NCBI GenBank assembly: GCA_016296045.1
Contig: JAEDKB010000124.1
Location: 1-5,489, forward strand
DNA: 5,489 nt
Reading direction: 5' to 3'
From: Oscillospiraceae bacterium
GTDB lineage: Bacteria > Bacillota > Clostridia > Oscillospirales > Oscillospiraceae
Numbering within the stretch: position 1 is the first letter of the stretch; every line of letters begins with the position of its first letter. Below the pieces are notes generated by a model. It was not told the DNA's origin. It searched no databases and was given only the letters and a program-made list of their open reading frames with translations. Positions 4,717 to 5,489 of this stretch are shown here, one piece after another. Both the position numbers and the translations under genes were made by a program.

Positions 4717-4740
4717 GAAACGGAGAAGTCTTGCCGTTTC
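4717..4740 (+). promoter_or_regulatory. Leader hairpin upstream of ppdK
   Basis: GAAACGG (4717-4723) and CCGTTTC (4734-4740) form a perfect 7-base stem with a 10-base loop in the predicted ppdK leader, about ten bases before the GAAAGGGG ribosome binding site (4751-4758). It might stabilise the mRNA or modulate translation. No riboswitch class is recognised. Confidence 0.45.
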
Positions 4741-4769
4741 CAACAAAAATGAAAGGGGCAATAATAAAA

Positions 4770-5489
4770 ATGCACAAGTATGTCTACCTTTTCACCGAAG
4801 GCAACGCCAGCATGCGTGAGCTTCTCGGTGGTAAGGGCGCGAACCTCGCTGAAATGACCAATATCGGCATGCCGGTTCCCCAGGGCTTCACCATCTCCAC
4901 CGAAGCATGTACGCAGTACTACGAAGACGGCCGCACCATCAATGATGAGATCATGTCCGAAATCATGGTCAACATCGAAAAGATGGAAGAGATCAACGGC
5001 AAGAAGTTCGGCGATCTGAAGAACCCGCTGCTCGTTTCCGTCCGCTCCGGTGCAAGAGCTTCCATGCCCGGCATGATGGATACCATCCTGAACCTCGGTC
5101 TGAACGACGACGTCGTCGCCGCCATGATCGAAGCCAACCCCGACCCCAAGTTTGAACGCTTTGTTTACGATTCCTATCGCCGCTTCATCCAGATGTTCTC
5201 CGATGTCGTTATGGAAGTCGGCAAGAAATATTTTGAACAGCTCATCGACCAGATGAAGGAACGCAAGGGCGTAACCTTCGACGTGGATCTGACCGCAGCA
5301 GACCTCAAGGAGCTGGCAGAACAGTTCAAGGCAGAGTACAAGAACCAGATCGGCAGCGATTTCCCCTCCGATCCGAAGGTTCAGCTTTACGAAGCCATCC
5401 GCGCCGTGTTCCGCTCCTGGGACAACCCCCGTGCAAATGTCTACCGTCGTGACAACGACATCCCCTACTCCTGGGGCACTGCCGTCAAC
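4770..5489 (+). CDS. ppdK: Pyruvate,phosphate dikinase, N-terminal 240 codons, truncated by window edge
   Basis: The start of pyruvate,phosphate dikinase, which interconverts pyruvate, ATP and phosphate with PEP, AMP and pyrophosphate. In anaerobic Clostridia it serves PEP/pyruvate metabolism in the cytoplasm. The visible part is the N-terminal ATP-grasp domain. GNASMRELLGGKGANLAEM (11-29) contains Lys22, and VSVRSGARASMPGMMDTILN (89-108) contains Arg92 and Gly101; these numbers agree with ATP-site residues of the Clostridium symbiosum enzyme. Family members are usually around 875 residues, so about 635 residues, including the phosphohistidine and PEP/pyruvate domains, lie beyond the edge. 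GAAAGGGG sits 11 bases before the ATG. Codon use is strongly biased to C-ending and AAG/CTG codons, more than in the neighbouring genes, as expected of a highly expressed gene. It has its own promoter behind a strong terminator, so it is transcribed separately from noc. Confidence 0.97.
   Translation, partial: MHKYVYLFTEGNASMRELLGGKGANLAEMTNIGMPVPQGFTISTEACTQYYEDGRTINDEIMSEIMVNIEKMEEINGKKFGDLKNPLLVSVRSGARASMPGMMDTILNLGLNDDVVAAMIEANPDPKFERFVYDSYRRFIQMFSDVVMEVGKKYFEQLIDQMKERKGVTFDVDLTAADLKELAEQFKAEYKNQIGSDFPSDPKVQLYEAIRAVFRSWDNPRANVYRRDNDIPYSWGTAVN

Noticed and set aside
4477..4752. Plus-strand frame of 91 codons and a minus-strand frame (4560-4775) before ppdK
   Set aside because: They run through the terminator hairpin, A/T-rich upstream DNA and the ppdK promoter, with low-complexity Lys/Phe-rich translations and no ribosome binding sites.

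Overview
The window looks like chromosomal DNA of a moderately GC-rich Clostridia-type Firmicute, most likely an Oscillospiraceae/Ruminococcaceae-like anaerobe. The reasons are a YmdB-type metallophosphoesterase, a Noc-type ParB paralogue, a clostridial-type pyruvate,phosphate dikinase, purine-rich Shine-Dalgarno sites and TTGnnn-17-TATAnT promoters. The lineage is inferred; no rRNA or other marker is present.

Layout. (1) Positions 1-2860, minus strand: a three-gene operon read leftwards from a near-consensus promoter at 2903-2931. The order is ymdB-like phosphodiesterase (2084-2860), SbcD/YhaO-like nuclease (1024-2091) and SbcC/Rad50/YhaN-like AAA ATPase (1-1027, cut by the window edge). The genes overlap by 8 and 4 bases, which suggests translational coupling. 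The last two form a typical Mre11-Rad50-type DNA end-processing pair; the first is a cyclic-nucleotide/RNA-linked phosphodiesterase. (2) Positions 2861-3122: a divergent intergenic region with the operon promoter, a possible noc promoter, two direct ATTTCCC copies, a TGTTTCACG sequence and a short perfect inverted repeat. (3) Positions 3123-3932, plus strand: noc-like CTP-binding nucleoid-occlusion protein with no parA partner in view. (4) Positions 3933-4656: about 720 bases without a credible gene but full of structure. There is a GU-rich hairpin just after noc, three copies (one half-copy, two whole) of a REP-like palindromic repeat, a run of five consecutive hairpins ending in a strong intrinsic terminator (4506-4541), and a pair of outer inverted repeats (3939-3991 versus 4448-4534) that bracket all of it. 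(5) Positions 4657-5489, plus strand: an extended -10 promoter, a leader with a small hairpin, and the first 240 codons of ppdK.

The coding regions are ordinary housekeeping genes. The part most worth a second look is 3939-4541, which could be a non-autonomous repeat element, a structured non-coding RNA with its own terminator, or an elaborate noc 3' untranslated region. The second is the noc upstream region, which carries half-site matches to both the Noc and ParB recognition sequences.
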